Below, one piece after another: positions 45,705 through 55,898 of a stretch of 64,000 nucleotides of DNA; the stretch's first letter is position 1; the number at the start of each line of letters is the position of its first letter. Origin of the DNA: Aldrovandia affinis (Eukaryota; Chordata; Actinopteri; Notacanthiformes; Halosauridae). The translations under genes and the position numbers were made by a program. The notes below the pieces were generated by a model, which saw nothing but the letters and a program-made list of their open reading frames with translations, was not told where the DNA came from and searched no databases. The stretch spans positions 7,993,546-8,057,545 of the forward strand of contig JAINUG010000020.1 in NCBI GenBank assembly GCA_029706075.1. Reading direction: 5' to 3'.

Positions 45705-48700
45705 CTGGGAAACAGAGAGAGAAACAGGAAAACGTGAGTGTGAGATGTGGGCGTGGCCGTACCAGCCCCACAGCCCCCCAGGTGGGAGGAGTCTCACCTG
45801 GGCTTGGGGATCCGGCTGGCCTGACCGCTGGGGGTGCGCGCAGGGCCAGGGCTGGCACCACGGAATTCAGAGGCGTCTACCTCGATGCCGTCCTCCTCCT
45901 GCATAGCGAACTCCAGCACGGCGACCATTTGGGCTGCAGTGGCCGGGCCCTGGTACTCATGGGTATTCCTGCAGTGCAGGTCCTGCTGCAGGTGCAGGAT
46001 ATTATCAGCCTGGAGACCAGCGAAGCAGTGAAGGAAGGAGTGAGGGAGGGAGAGAGGCATACAAATTCATGTTGGTCAAATCAAAAAGGAAATTGAAAAT
46101 GAGAGACAAAAAGAGAAAGGGACAGTGCAAGAGAGAAAGATACAGAAACAGTGGCTATGTTAAAGGGATGTTGGCGGTAACAAATTAAAGGGAGGTTGTA
46201 GGTAACAGCGGCTATGTTAAAGAGATGTTGGTGGGAACAGCAGTTAAGTTAAAAGGATGTTGGTGGGAACAGCAGTTATGTTAAAGGGATGTTGGCAGAA
46301 CAGCAGTTATGTTAAAGGGATGTTGGCAGAACAGCAGCTATGTTAAAGGGATGTTGGCGGAACATCGGCTATGTTAAAGGGATGTTGACGGAACAGCAGC
46401 TACGTTAAAGGGATGTTGGTGGGAACAGCAGTTATGTTAAAGGGATGTTAGCAGAACAGCAGCTATGTTAAAGGGATGTTGGTGCGAACAGCGGCTATGT
46501 TAAAGGGATGTTTAGAGATTCAAATCACTGTGTGGAGGACGTCGGTCTCGGCCACGTGGGAGTGGCATGGTTGCCTGTGTTGTTGCATGTGGTAGAGGCC
46601 TTTGGAGCAGTGAGACTTTCCGGGGGCAGGTTTGGCACTCTCAAAGGGTGTGAGAGTGAACTGTCGCCCAGAAGGGAGCTCCAAAGGCCATAATAGGTTT
46701 AATTATTATTTAATTATTTAATTGGTGTCAATCAGTCAATTGATATGGAAGTCAATTGGCTGATTGGGTGTCTGTGTGAGTATGTGAGTGAATGATTGTG
46801 ATTGGGTGATTGCCTCACGAGTCCCACCTGAGCCGGGCAGAGACTAAGCCTATTTAAGAGCAGGTGGGGCGAGTCGGGAATGAGTTAGTCTTGTCTTGTC
46901 ATTATGTGTGAGTGTTGAAAGTGAGGTCAGTCAGTCAGTCAGTCAGTCAGTCAGTCAGTCAGTCAGTCAGTCAGTCAGTCAGTCAGTCAGTCAGTCAGGT
47001 CATTATGTGTGTGTATTTGAGAGTGAGTCTTGTCATTGTTCTGAGTGCACGCGTATGGTATCGTGTTGTGATGTGTGATGTGTGATGTGTGATGTGACTC
47101 TGTTGGGCATGGTGGCGCGTGTCTGTAATCCAAGCTTCTGGGAGGCGGAGTCTGTGTGGGATGTTTGTGGAGTTTTGTGTGCGTTCGTCGAAAGTGACTG
47201 AGTAGAGTGCTTCCTGTGTGAGTGGGGAAGAGGGAGTGCACTAAGAGTGTCCGCCTCTCTCCCTCGGTGTGATTGTGGAGAGCGAGAGGGTGCCCTGGAA
47301 GAGCAGCTATGTTAAAGGGATGTTGGTGGGAACAGTGGCTACGTTAAAGAGATGTTGGCAGAACAGGAGCTATGTTAAAGGTATGTTGGTGGGAACACGT
47401 TCAAATTATGTTGGTGGGAACAGTGGGTGCACTGTACCCTGTATCTGGCGTCCGGCCGCAGCATCATGGCCATATGGGCGTGCTGAGACAGTGGCCTCCT
47501 GTAGCCAACCGCAGACACAGGGCGTGCAATCATCTGCTGAGTCCTGAGAGAGAGAGGGAGAAAGAGAGCGATATAGATAGAGAGACACCAATGTCAGCAG
47601 CACAGAAGGTAATGTCCATCTCTACAGTGTTACCCTTTTGTACCAAACACAGGTCACACACAGAGGCAGAGTTGTGAATATGAGTAGGGGTAGGTACTAC
47701 ACAAGTCTGCACATCATTAATGGCATGAGCAAAGAGCTGGACACAGACACACACCCAGAATGCGCACGTTCAGTTACAACCATGCCACAATCACCTCTCT
47801 CACACCACAGCCAAATACACCTGAAATAATGACTACCACCAGCCTGCAGCCAAGCCTTGAGCCCACGCACAAGCAGACCTAGACTGGCTCTATAGGCTAG
47901 GAAGGACTATTCCGTTAGCATTTTATGTACTCTTTACTCCCTCCCCTATTTATTGACGATTTCCCCTTCCCTTAATCTTTTTGGTGCCAGCCAGAAGTGG
48001 ACTGGTTCCCCCGAGTATAAAATTAATATAGTTTTCACAACAATAAAGACAAAAAGGTGCACTTTCTCAAGGTGCAAATAATTGTAAATCTGCTAGAATA
48101 TTACAGAAAGAACATTTCAATGTCTCAGGAGAAGTATTTTATTGGACATCATACCAAGCACCAAGCTGTCAAGTCTTTAGTTGTGGTGGTAAAAACAAGC
48201 ACTTTTCTTAGAGCAAACACTTCCACACTGTTTTCAAAATGAAAGGTTGAAGTTTTAGTGTTTTAGTAGAGATGGAGAAAGGCTGGTTTTAAACTACTGT
48301 GGTGTCCCTTGGGGTTGGGCGACACTCACGGAGGGCGTAGGCAAGTTAAATAACCTGGAGGAGGCAGTATTACAAACAAAACAATACTTTATTAAATGCA
48401 GCTTAACCAAACACAAAAAAGGGTGGGGTATTCGGGAGAATCCAAAACACAAAGTCTACAATCCTTACTCGTCATCATTATCCGTAATCCAGTCCACAAA
48501 TCCAATTCAGTTCCTCAGGCAGTCCACAAATCGATACACAAAGCGGGGTCCTCAAAACAATCCAATTCAAACACGAACAGAAATAAAAAACACTTCTCGT
48601 ATCACACTCTCCCCAACCACCAACCTACTCCATCCCAGTATGACACACGAGACCTTTAAATCGACCTCTAAATGGCCTTCAGCTGTCCGTAGTCCCAAAC

Positions 48701-51700
48701 GCTTAACTTAGTTCAGGTGCAGGACTGCGGGCTGCTGGGAACTGTAGTTATTCCGGGTCCAATGTGTTAAAGGGCCAGGCAGCCATTTCCTTGGGCAGCC
48801 GCTTGGGATGCCACACACCCTCCTCAGCTCTGACCTAGGGAGGGCTGAGCGGCACATGTCCAACGGCTACCAGGAGAGCCACCATCTCCAGGTCCCCTCA
48901 GGAAGTTTTCCGCCTGGATCAAACATCTGGACTCAATCTCCACTCACCTCCTGCAAAAGCATCTGAAAGACACCAGGCAATGGCTCAAGTTGCTCACCTT
49001 GTCTCTAGGCTCTGGGCTCCTCAGGGAGAACGATCACCCCTCTTTGGCTTTTTCTGCCACTTCCAGGTGGTCAGGCTTAGCAACCAGGGAAAACATGTTC
49101 TTCAAAACACAGTTAGCTTTCTCCTTGCATTTCTATTTCATATTGGCATCTCCTCTCCACAGACGCTTCCCACAGTCATTCCACCGAAACATCCGCCTGT
49201 TCCGTTTCCCGTTTCTCTTCAGACGAGAACGGTCTTCTTTTCCACTTTAGGAATGGGGATGGACTCACCACGTCAAGAGAGGGTCGGGTGTTCAACCTGA
49301 CCTCAGCCATCGCCAAGAGGCTTTCCTTCATGCTATGGTCCCACCATAGCCCATCCTCCACATACTGCTCCTCCAGTCCGCTTCCAAGGTCCTGCAGGCT
49401 GAGTGGGACCAAGGACTATCGACCGCATTCCGACATCTGGTCCTCACTTCCTTCTGGCTCCACTGACTGCGAGAGCTCCACCTGTGTGGCAGAATCTTGT
49501 ACAACAGGAACATATCTTCCACACTCCAGCTTTTCACTCACCTTTTCCCTGAGGGCATCAGTCATTTCGGGAGCCATTCCAGTCAAAAAGTAGTTTGAGG
49601 GTTGGAGTTGCCTGGAAAAACACCTTGAGGGAGTGTCGGTGCGCTTTTGTCAGGTGCTTGGGCCCCTCTGCCTCTAGCAAAGACTCCATGTCTGGATCCA
49701 CTGTCCAGTCCTCTTCCAATGCTGCCTCAAAACCATCACATTCCTCTGCGTCCCCTGTATGCTGTTTTTGGGGTCTACCTGGGTTCAGTTTGCCCTTTTC
49801 CCTAGGGGGCACCACAGTGTAGGAGTGGCCATTTTCCTTTTGGACTTGTCCGTCCTTTGGGTCCTCCCAGTCAACTTCTCCCTTCCAGTAGCACTCACTG
49901 GGTTGATGCCCATATGCCAGGCAGCATAGGCATTGGTGGATTTCCCGTTGCATTGTCTTCAGACACGGTCGCCAGGCTCGTCATCAGGAAAAGGGGTTAC
50001 CCTTCCAGTGCCCGTCTTTGGGTGTGCTCTGGCATCCTTAGGAAATCTTCAATCACTTCTCGTTGATTGGATGACAGGTGTCTTCTCCCATCTCTCTCAA
50101 GCCAGGAGAAGATTTTCGGATCCCACATCCACTCTGGTTTCAAAAGCTCCATTTCAAAAAAAGTTATCCAGTTGTACTACCTCCTCATGCCTACAGGTGA
50201 TGCCCTCTGCCCGCATTCTCCACTATATTGTGGTGTCCCTTGGGGTTGGGCAACACTCACGGACCTTGCAGAGGGCATTGGCAAGTTAAATAACCCGGAG
50301 GAGGTAGTATTATAAACAGAACAATACTTTATTAAATGCAGCTTGACCAAACACAAAAAAGGGTGTGGCATTCGGGGAAATCCACAATCCTTACTCGTTG
50401 TCGTTATCCGTAATCCAGTCCACAAATCCATGTGGACATCCACCGATGTCCTCAAAACAATCCAATTAAAAAACGAACAGCAATCCAAAACACTTCTCGT
50501 ATCACACTCTGCAAAACACTCTCCCCAACCACCAACCTACTCCCTCCCAGTGTGACACACAAGAGACCTTTAAATAGGCCTCTAAATGGCCTTCAGCTGT
50601 CCTAAATGCTTAACTTGGTTCTGGGAACCGTAGTTCTTCCGCCTCCAGTGGCTCCAATGTGTTAAAGGGCCAGGCAGCCATTTCCTTGGGCAGCCCCTTG
50701 GGACGCCACACTACGTATACACATGCTGCTGATTACTGACCCAGTGAAGACTGGAGGAAGCACCTCTCTACACCCACGACCCCCACCCCTCCCCACCCTG
50801 CGTCTATACCCCTCACCACAACCCCAACACCCCTGCCACTACACCCCTACCAAACCCCACTCCCACCACCCTGCCTCTACACACACCCACCCCCAATCCA
50901 AACACCCCTGAAATATCCCCACTCTACCCCCACCCCGCCAAAAATTTCACCCAGCTAGATGCACAGGAGGTGGTTACACCCTGATAGATAAACAGGATGT
51001 GGCTACACTCTAATAGAGATACAGGAAGTGGTTACATCCTGATAGAGACACAGGAAGTGGTTACACCCTGATAGACAAACAGGTAGTGGTTACACCCTGA
51101 TAGAGATACAGGAAGTGGTTACACCCTGATAGAGACACAGGAAGTGAGGAAGTGGTTACGCCCTGATAGAGACACAGGAAGTGGTTACATGTGGTTACAC
51201 CCTGATAGAGACACAGGAAGTGGTTACACAAGGAAGCCTTACTCCTTGATTCGGGCGATGGGTCTGAGTTTCCAGCCGTCGTCCTCCTCGTCAAAGAACG
51301 CCCTGTTGACTGTTTTATTCTTCTCCTCCATGGGAATGAAATTCTCAATGATCAGCTGCCTGAAAGAGGAAAGACGGTCATTCTCACTCCATAAGAGCAT
51401 GTGTAGAATGGCTTTGCCAATATTAGAGTACCTTAAATTCAATGTAAGTATGATTTCTTTACTTTCAACACAAAGTACTACGTATCCAAAGAAGAGTTTT
51501 TAGCGCATTTTCAGTCTGCATTAACGGCAAATCCACTGACTGTTAGCATCATTAGCACCAATGTCCAAAAACAATGGGGGTCTATGTACCCACAGGTAAC
51601 ATGCCCAAAAGGACCTCCCAGGAACCTCTACATGGCTGAGTGAGCTACCAATAAAGAAAAAAATACTTTTCTACATCTTTGTATTCTGACCTGTTTTCTC

Positions 51701-54700
51701 CTTGGGAAAAAGAATAAAAAGTGGAGGCAACTGTAAAGACTCTAGCAGCCTCACGAGGATGGCCCAGTAGAGATTGTTTGTAAAATGAGGGCAGTGATGC
51801 CTCAGAACGATGTGTTCGGAGATGGGGAGGGCTCATTACGAAGGGTTTCCAAGCCCGTACTGGGGGGAGAAAGGAAGGTTGGGGGGGGTCTGGGTCTCCG
51901 AGCCCATACTGGGAGATGTGGGGGGGGGTTTGGGTCTCCGAACCCGTACTTGAGCTTCAGCTCCCGGGTCAGCTCGTTCTGTGTCTGCTCCAGTTCCTGC
52001 CGCTCCCTGATGTGCTCCTCCTGGACGTCGTGGATCTCTGCCTTCACGGCCTGCAGCTTAGCAAACAGCTGAGGGGCGGAGACAGAGAGAGGGTGAAAAC
52101 ACAGAGTGGGCATGCAGACACACACACAGTCTGACACACATGTAAAAATACATACACACTCACACACACATGCATGCATGCACACACACACACGCACATA
52201 GAGAGACACACATGTAAAAATGAGGGCTGTCCCCGACTAAAACAAATCTTGGTCGACCACAGTCGTCCGTTTTCTCCGATTAATCGATTGGTCGAAACTT
52301 AGTGAACTTAGAAACTTTTTTTAATATGACACACCCAATTTGTTTTAACCTTTTAGGGTCGGCTGGATCGCCGCCGATCCGAGCAGCAATAAAAGTATTT
52401 CTATTTCTAACTTTATCATAAAGTTAAACCCGCGCAAAAACATTGACAGAGACCTTAGAATCGCGACTTTCCGATTTGAGCACTGGCAAATAATATGCAA
52501 ATGAGGTTAATTAGACAAAAAGTAAACCTTGTCTTTTATAACTTGTGTGTTTGTAGATTTACTTACAAGCTGCATATGATACTGACCACACTATTGATGG
52601 CATATAAATGTAGCTGTGATTGTCCTTCAAATAAAAATATCAAACACTTTGGAGTAAGTGTGTGTTGAGTTGATGAAATTTAGATAAATATCAGATGACA
52701 CCAAAATCACAAAGCTGCTCTGAATTAAGCACAGACCTGTGGGGGTTAATAAATACAACAATATGCACACTGCGCTTGTCTCATGTTTTATAACTTTATT
52801 AAATGAATGACACAAATGAGTAACAATAGGCTAATCACTTTATGGAGCCGGAGTTCAAGATTACCTGAAAGAAAAAAAAACTCTGTTCATGCTTCCAGAT
52901 TCTGCCGTTGCGCTTGTGAAGTTGCGGTATGGCCACATAATAGCTGATGCTTTTATTTGACCACAACCATAACACATTCTAATGCGTAGGCTATGTTTTA
53001 CTTAATTAACCAGGTTGGTCTCATTGGGATTTAAAATCTCTTTTGCAAAAAGAATAGGCTAACAAACGAATGATTTCATGTTTTCCCCACCAAGCTAGCG
53101 GTCCTGAATCCACTTTGCTACGGTCTTGCAGGTAATCATTCATTTCGTCCTTGCTGTCAGCACCTTGGTCCTCTTTCTCCTCATCTTCTCCATACAACAG
53201 CATCTCGATGTCCCACTGCTTGTCCATTTTCCCTTTTTTTGGCACAGGTTCCCCCTCTTCATCCGACGACGTTGTGTTTCTCTCTCCCAGCTTGCCCTTG
53301 CTCTGGCCGCTGCGCCGCGTTCAAACGGCCAGCCAGCTGGGAAACGCAGATGTAGGCTTCGTCCCGTTTTCCATTGTCAAGAAAAGGAAGTAGCTTGAAG
53401 CGGGGGTCTACAACTGCTGCTTGGACATACAGACTGCTCTCAAATAATCTGTCATTTATCTGCCATCTGTGATCAAAAAATCAGCCCTAGTAAAAAATCA
53501 GCCCTAGTAAAAATACATACTTTCATACACAGGCAACACTCACACACACACACACATACAGACCTACAAACGCATGTACACACACACACACCTTTTTCAG
53601 CTTCTTGGTCTTGATGTCCACTTCCTGCTGCAGAGAGCTGTACGTCTCCTTCAGCTCCAGTGTCTCCTCGTCCCAGCTCTCCACCTGCTGCTGCATCTCC
53701 CGCTCCCTGCGTTTCTGCGCAGACGCCATGCACAGCCAATGGCACAAAGAGAGTCCATGGGGTCAGTAATGGGAACCAGATGGCAAAAAGGTAATCTGCT
53801 GAACAGGGAGGACTGCATTATGGGATGTTCCCGTGGTAACTGGGACCTACCTGCTCAGCGATTTCTTGTCGTTTCTGTTCCAGTATCTTCTGCTGCTCAT
53901 TGGTGTGGTCCACGATATTCTTTCCCCCAACAAGCAGCTTGCTCTCCATGGCCTGAGAGAGAAGGGCCCAATTATAAGACATAATAATAATAATAATAAT
54001 AATGATGCATTGTATTTATATAGTGCTTTATCGTCCAACTCAAAGCGCTTAACAATACAGCACTAAAAAATACAACATGGCGGATACCAAAAAAAACACA
54101 AACATATACAAAAAGAACAATGCAATGCAAGTACAATATAGAGACTAAATTACAGTTTAAAAATAAGTGTCTTTAACAAGATTTTTTAATTGGTGAGTCA
54201 TGCACATCTTAAGGACAGGTTTTAAAATACAAGGACCAAAACGTCCAAAACCTTTCTAATAAAGAGTGTAAGAGACAGTGTACAGGAGTATTATCTCATA
54301 ATCCATGACACTTTTTTTCCCCATGCACATGCATGTTTTTCAATAATTCCAAGGTATGCAAACCTTTACCCCTTTTCCAATTTTCCAATAAATGTACCGA
54401 GGGCCTCTAGCAGGTTCCATGGCCAAGAAAGGCCCTGTTTGATGGCTGAGAGAGGCGCTGTTCGGTAGCCTAAGAGAGGCCCTGTGTGGTGGCTCACCCT
54501 GACTTTGGCCGCCAGCATCTCCCCGGCTGCCTGCTCCCTCTCCAGGTCCTCCAACCTCCTCGCCTTCTCTCCCAGCAGCCTCTGCTTCTCCTCTGCCACC
54601 AGGCTGCGGTCCTCCATGATGGCCCTCCTCTCCCTCTCCACCTGCTCCTGCTGCTCCCTCCAGTAATGCAAGTCACCGCCTGCCCTCTCCACCCCCCCGC

Positions 54701-55898
54701 CCCTCTCCTCCTCATCCTCTTCCAGCTCCTCTTCTCCGTCCCACAGGCTCCGCTCCCCACCCTTCCTCCTCCTCCCCCCCGACCTCCTCTCCAGTTGCTC
54801 CTTGAGCCGGGCAATCTCCTCCTGGAACTCCCGCAGGAGCGCGTCCTTGGGGTCCTCATTGATGCGTGGCTTGTTCCGGATGTTCTTGGCTCGGTTGGAA
54901 TAGCGGAGGGTGGTGAGGGTCTCCTCCACGTTGTAGGAGGCGGGGCCGATATTGGCCACCATCACCGTCCGGGCGTTGCCGCCCAGCGAGTCCTGTAGCA
55001 AGCGGGTGAGCTTGGAGTCGCGGTACGGCACGTGGGTGCTCCTGCCGTCCACCAGGGCAGAGATGACATTGCCCAGCGCGGAAAGGGACAGGTTTATCTT
55101 GGTGGCCTCCTTCAGGCGCTCCCCCTGTGCCCCGGTCTTGCTCTGGCGCTCGCTGCCTGCCAGATCCACCAAGTTGAGCTTGCCGACCCGGATGTGGTTC
55201 TGCCGGTCTGGGCCGAGCGCACTGCACTCCACGGTGATGACGAAGATGGCGTGCGATCGGGAGCTGTGCTCGTTCATGTTGGTGGCACCGACCGAGCGAT
55301 TCTGGTTCCCCACGTTCATCACGTGCTGAATCTCCAGCACGCTCTTGGTGACGAAGGAGGACAGGTCCTTGACGAACACGCCCGTGTCAGGCCTCTCCTT
55401 CAGCTCTAGCCGCTGGGACTGGTCCTTGAACAGCAGGTCCCGAATCTCCTCCTGGTAGATCTCCAGGTAGGAGGCCCTCACCAGGTACTGCTGGTTCTGC
55501 GAGCGGGATATGTGCGTGAAGATGTGGTCGAAGGAGTTGGGGATCACCCCCCTCCTCTCCGGGTCGTTCCGCAACCCCTCCATGGTGTAGGTTTTGCCCG
55601 TGCCCGTCTGGCCGTAGGCGAAGATGGTCCCATTGAAGCCCTGTAGCACAGAGTCCACCAGCGGACGGAAGCTCTCGTCGTATAAGTCCAGCTGCTTGGA
55701 GTCCCAGTCATAGACCGAGTCAAAGGTGAACACCTTTGGGTGCTCCTGCGCCGCGCCCCTGGGGTTCCTTACCACCACCTGGCCCAGCTTCACGTCCACT
55801 GACACCACATGCCGGTAATTTGCCGCCTTCTCCTTCTCATTCATGGGCCGGCAACGCACTACCACCTTCACCGTCTCCGAGCTCCTGCTCTTCGACAT
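45599..55898 (-). CDS. kif3b: KIF3B, kinesin-2 heavy chain (8 coding exons)
   Basis: Plus-end microtubule motor subunit. Family knowledge: KIF3B pairs with KIF3A and KAP3 for anterograde intraflagellar and vesicle transport. Coding exons: 55898-54498, 53952-53851, 53714-53592, 52068-51950, 51359-51243, 47543-47438, 46009-45798, 45704-45599; 2,286 nt, 761 aa (human 747). Motor motifs, counted from [11 protein letters not shown]-loop GQTGTGKT (96-103), switch I NEHSSRSH (209-216), switch II DLAGSE (245-250), microtubule-binding [16 protein letters not shown] (292-307). After the [17 protein letters not shown] neck comes a coiled-coil stalk with an acidic insert typical of KIF3B, then the tail ending [31 protein letters not shown] and [16 protein letters not shown] are KIF3B-specific, not KIF3A/C. 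An upstream in-frame ATG may extend the N terminus (see 58276-58307). Confidence 0.97.
45798..46009 (-). CDS. kif3b: KIF3B exon 8 (tail)
   Basis: 212 nt: [55 protein letters not shown] and a Pro/Arg-rich end. The acceptor is ctggtctccag and the donor gtgagac. It corresponds to the human AENIVLLELDMPSRTTRDYEG...EDEIQVDAS segment; [10 protein letters not shown] is diverged. Confidence 0.94.
46152..46511. repeat. About 31-bp minisatellite in KIF3B intron 7, main block
   Basis: About 12 units of cagcagttatgttaaaggga + tgttggcggaa. It resumes after an insertion-like segment at 47303-47425. Confidence 0.9.
46926..46998. repeat. (GTCA)n microsatellite
   Basis: About 18 perfect gtca units inside the segment that interrupts the 31-bp minisatellite. 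Confidence 0.95.
47102..47190 (+). repeat. 7SL (SRP) RNA Alu-domain-like segment
   Basis: gttgggcatggtggcgcgtg, tctgtaatccaagcttctgg, gaggcggag, then ggagttttgtgtgcg correspond in order to the 5' domain of vertebrate 7SL RNA (GCCGGGCxCGGTGGCGCGxGCCTGTA, TCCAAGCTACTGGGAGGCTGAG, GGAGTTCTGTGCTG). Too diverged and too short to be a functional SRP RNA gene. A 7SL pseudogene or a 7SL-derived SINE fragment. Confidence 0.62.
47303..47425. repeat. About 31-bp minisatellite, second block
   Basis: Four units of gctatgttaaagggatgttg + gtgggaacag, reaching to within about 12 bp of the exon 7 donor. Confidence 0.85.
47438..47543 (-). CDS. kif3b: KIF3B exon 7
   Basis: 106 nt: [20 protein letters not shown] then [15 protein letters not shown]. 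The acceptor is ctctctcag and the donor gtacag. The 5' flank is the LTR-bearing intron and the 3' flank is minisatellite. Confidence 0.95.
48298..48815 (-). repeat. LTR (3' LTR of the minus-strand element)
   Basis: 518 bp. Contains an additional segment relative to the other LTR around 48520-48560 and 48700-48760. Confidence 0.88.
49558..50150 (-). pseudogene. gag-like fragment with CCHC zinc knuckle
   Basis: Minus-strand frames: [20 protein letters not shown] near 50150, then [21 protein letters not shown] (49953 on), giving C-x2-C-x4-H-x4-C. Frame breaks separate the parts. Confidence 0.7.
50229..50710 (-). repeat. LTR (5' LTR of the minus-strand element)
   Basis: 482 bp. Clearly the same LTR with scattered substitutions and small indels. 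Confidence 0.88.
50755..50945. repeat. C-rich (CCCCAC/CACCC) low-complexity tract
   Basis: Strand-asymmetric pyrimidine-rich block between the LTR element and the 34-bp minisatellite. Confidence 0.75.
50958..51232. repeat. About 34-bp minisatellite next to KIF3B exon 6
   Basis: Roughly eight units of gtggttacaccctgatagag + acacaggaa, ending about 10 bp from the exon 6 donor. Confidence 0.92.
51243..51359 (-). CDS. kif3b: KIF3B exon 6
   Basis: 117 nt: [20 protein letters not shown] then [19 protein letters not shown]. The acceptor is cctctttcag and the donor gtaagg. A roughly 34-bp minisatellite begins about 10 bp past the donor. Confidence 0.95.
51360..51949. other. KIF3B intron 5: nothing recognised
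   Basis: No repeat or exon recognised. The g-run patches near exon 5 (51885-51930) are low complexity. Confidence 0.5.
51950..52068 (-). CDS. kif3b: KIF3B exon 5 (stalk)
   Basis: 119 nt: [20 protein letters not shown] then [20 protein letters not shown] (last codon split). The acceptor is cgcccctcag and the donor gtacgg. Confidence 0.95.
52222..53506 (-). mobile_element. hAT-Ac-like element, internally deleted
   Basis: Ends (G/T)AGGGCTG, flanked by the 8-bp duplication gtaaaaat (52214-52221, 53507-53514). Minus strand keeps [20 protein letters not shown] (about 53400) and [12 protein letters not shown] (about 53100), the DPRFK and PLxWW blocks of Ac/Tramp-type transposases. The N-terminal half is missing. 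It lies in KIF3B intron 4. Confidence 0.9.
53021..53425 (-). pseudogene. hAT-Ac transposase C-terminal remnant
   Basis: Two frames joined across a break near 53260; no start and no BED finger. Confidence 0.7.
53592..53714 (-). CDS. kif3b: KIF3B exon 4 (stalk)
   Basis: 123 nt: [20 protein letters not shown] then [21 protein letters not shown]. The acceptor is tctgcgcag. The donor is part of a (GT)n run (gtgtgtgtgt), a weak consensus. A hAT remnant inserted 78 bp downstream of the donor. Confidence 0.95.
53851..53952 (-). CDS. kif3b: KIF3B exon 3 (stalk)
   Basis: 102 nt: [20 protein letters not shown] then [14 protein letters not shown]. The acceptor is tctctcag and the donor gtaggt. Coiled-coil stalk, strongly KIF3B-like. 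Confidence 0.96.
53975..54265 (-). mobile_element. Retroposon 3' tail with (ATT)n
   Basis: On the minus strand ...ttaagcgctttgagttggac..agcactatataaatacaatg then (att)n, a common 3' end of fish LINE/SINE families. The upstream part is not recognised. In KIF3B intron 2. Confidence 0.55.
54498..55898 (-). CDS. kif3b: KIF3B exon 2 (motor domain; first undisputed coding exon)
   Basis: 1,401 nt, residues 1-467. It contains the whole kinesin motor, the neck and the charged KIF3B linker ([15 protein letters not shown]). The acceptor ccatctcag ends one base before the ATG at 55898. The donor is gtgagc at 54497. A longer reading from 55931 ([11 protein letters not shown]) would require intron retention and is not preferred. 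Confidence 0.96.

Larger units (their letters stand above)
48298..50710 (-). mobile_element. Non-autonomous LTR retrotransposon with gag remnant
   Basis: Two direct LTRs (48298-48815 and 50229-50710) begin TGTGGTGTCC and end GGxxGCCACA, flanked by the 4-bp duplication ctac (48294-48297, 50711-50714). On the minus strand a purine-rich tract (gagctgaggaggg) abuts the 3' LTR, giving orientation. The 1.4-kb interior has gag-like pieces only, with no protease, reverse transcriptase or integrase. It lies in KIF3B intron 6, sense to the gene. Confidence 0.9.

Noticed and set aside
45331-45861. 176-codon minus frame over the KIF3B 3' end
   Set aside because: Crosses the last intron in the wrong frame; the spliced KIF3B reading explains the conserved part.
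47102-47190. Functional SRP RNA gene
   Set aside because: Only the 5' domain is recognisable and it is diverged; the S domain and terminator are missing.
50958-51232. Coding repeat protein on the minus strand (LCLYQGVTT units)
   Set aside because: A frame through a minisatellite next to a spliced exon; no start and no homology.
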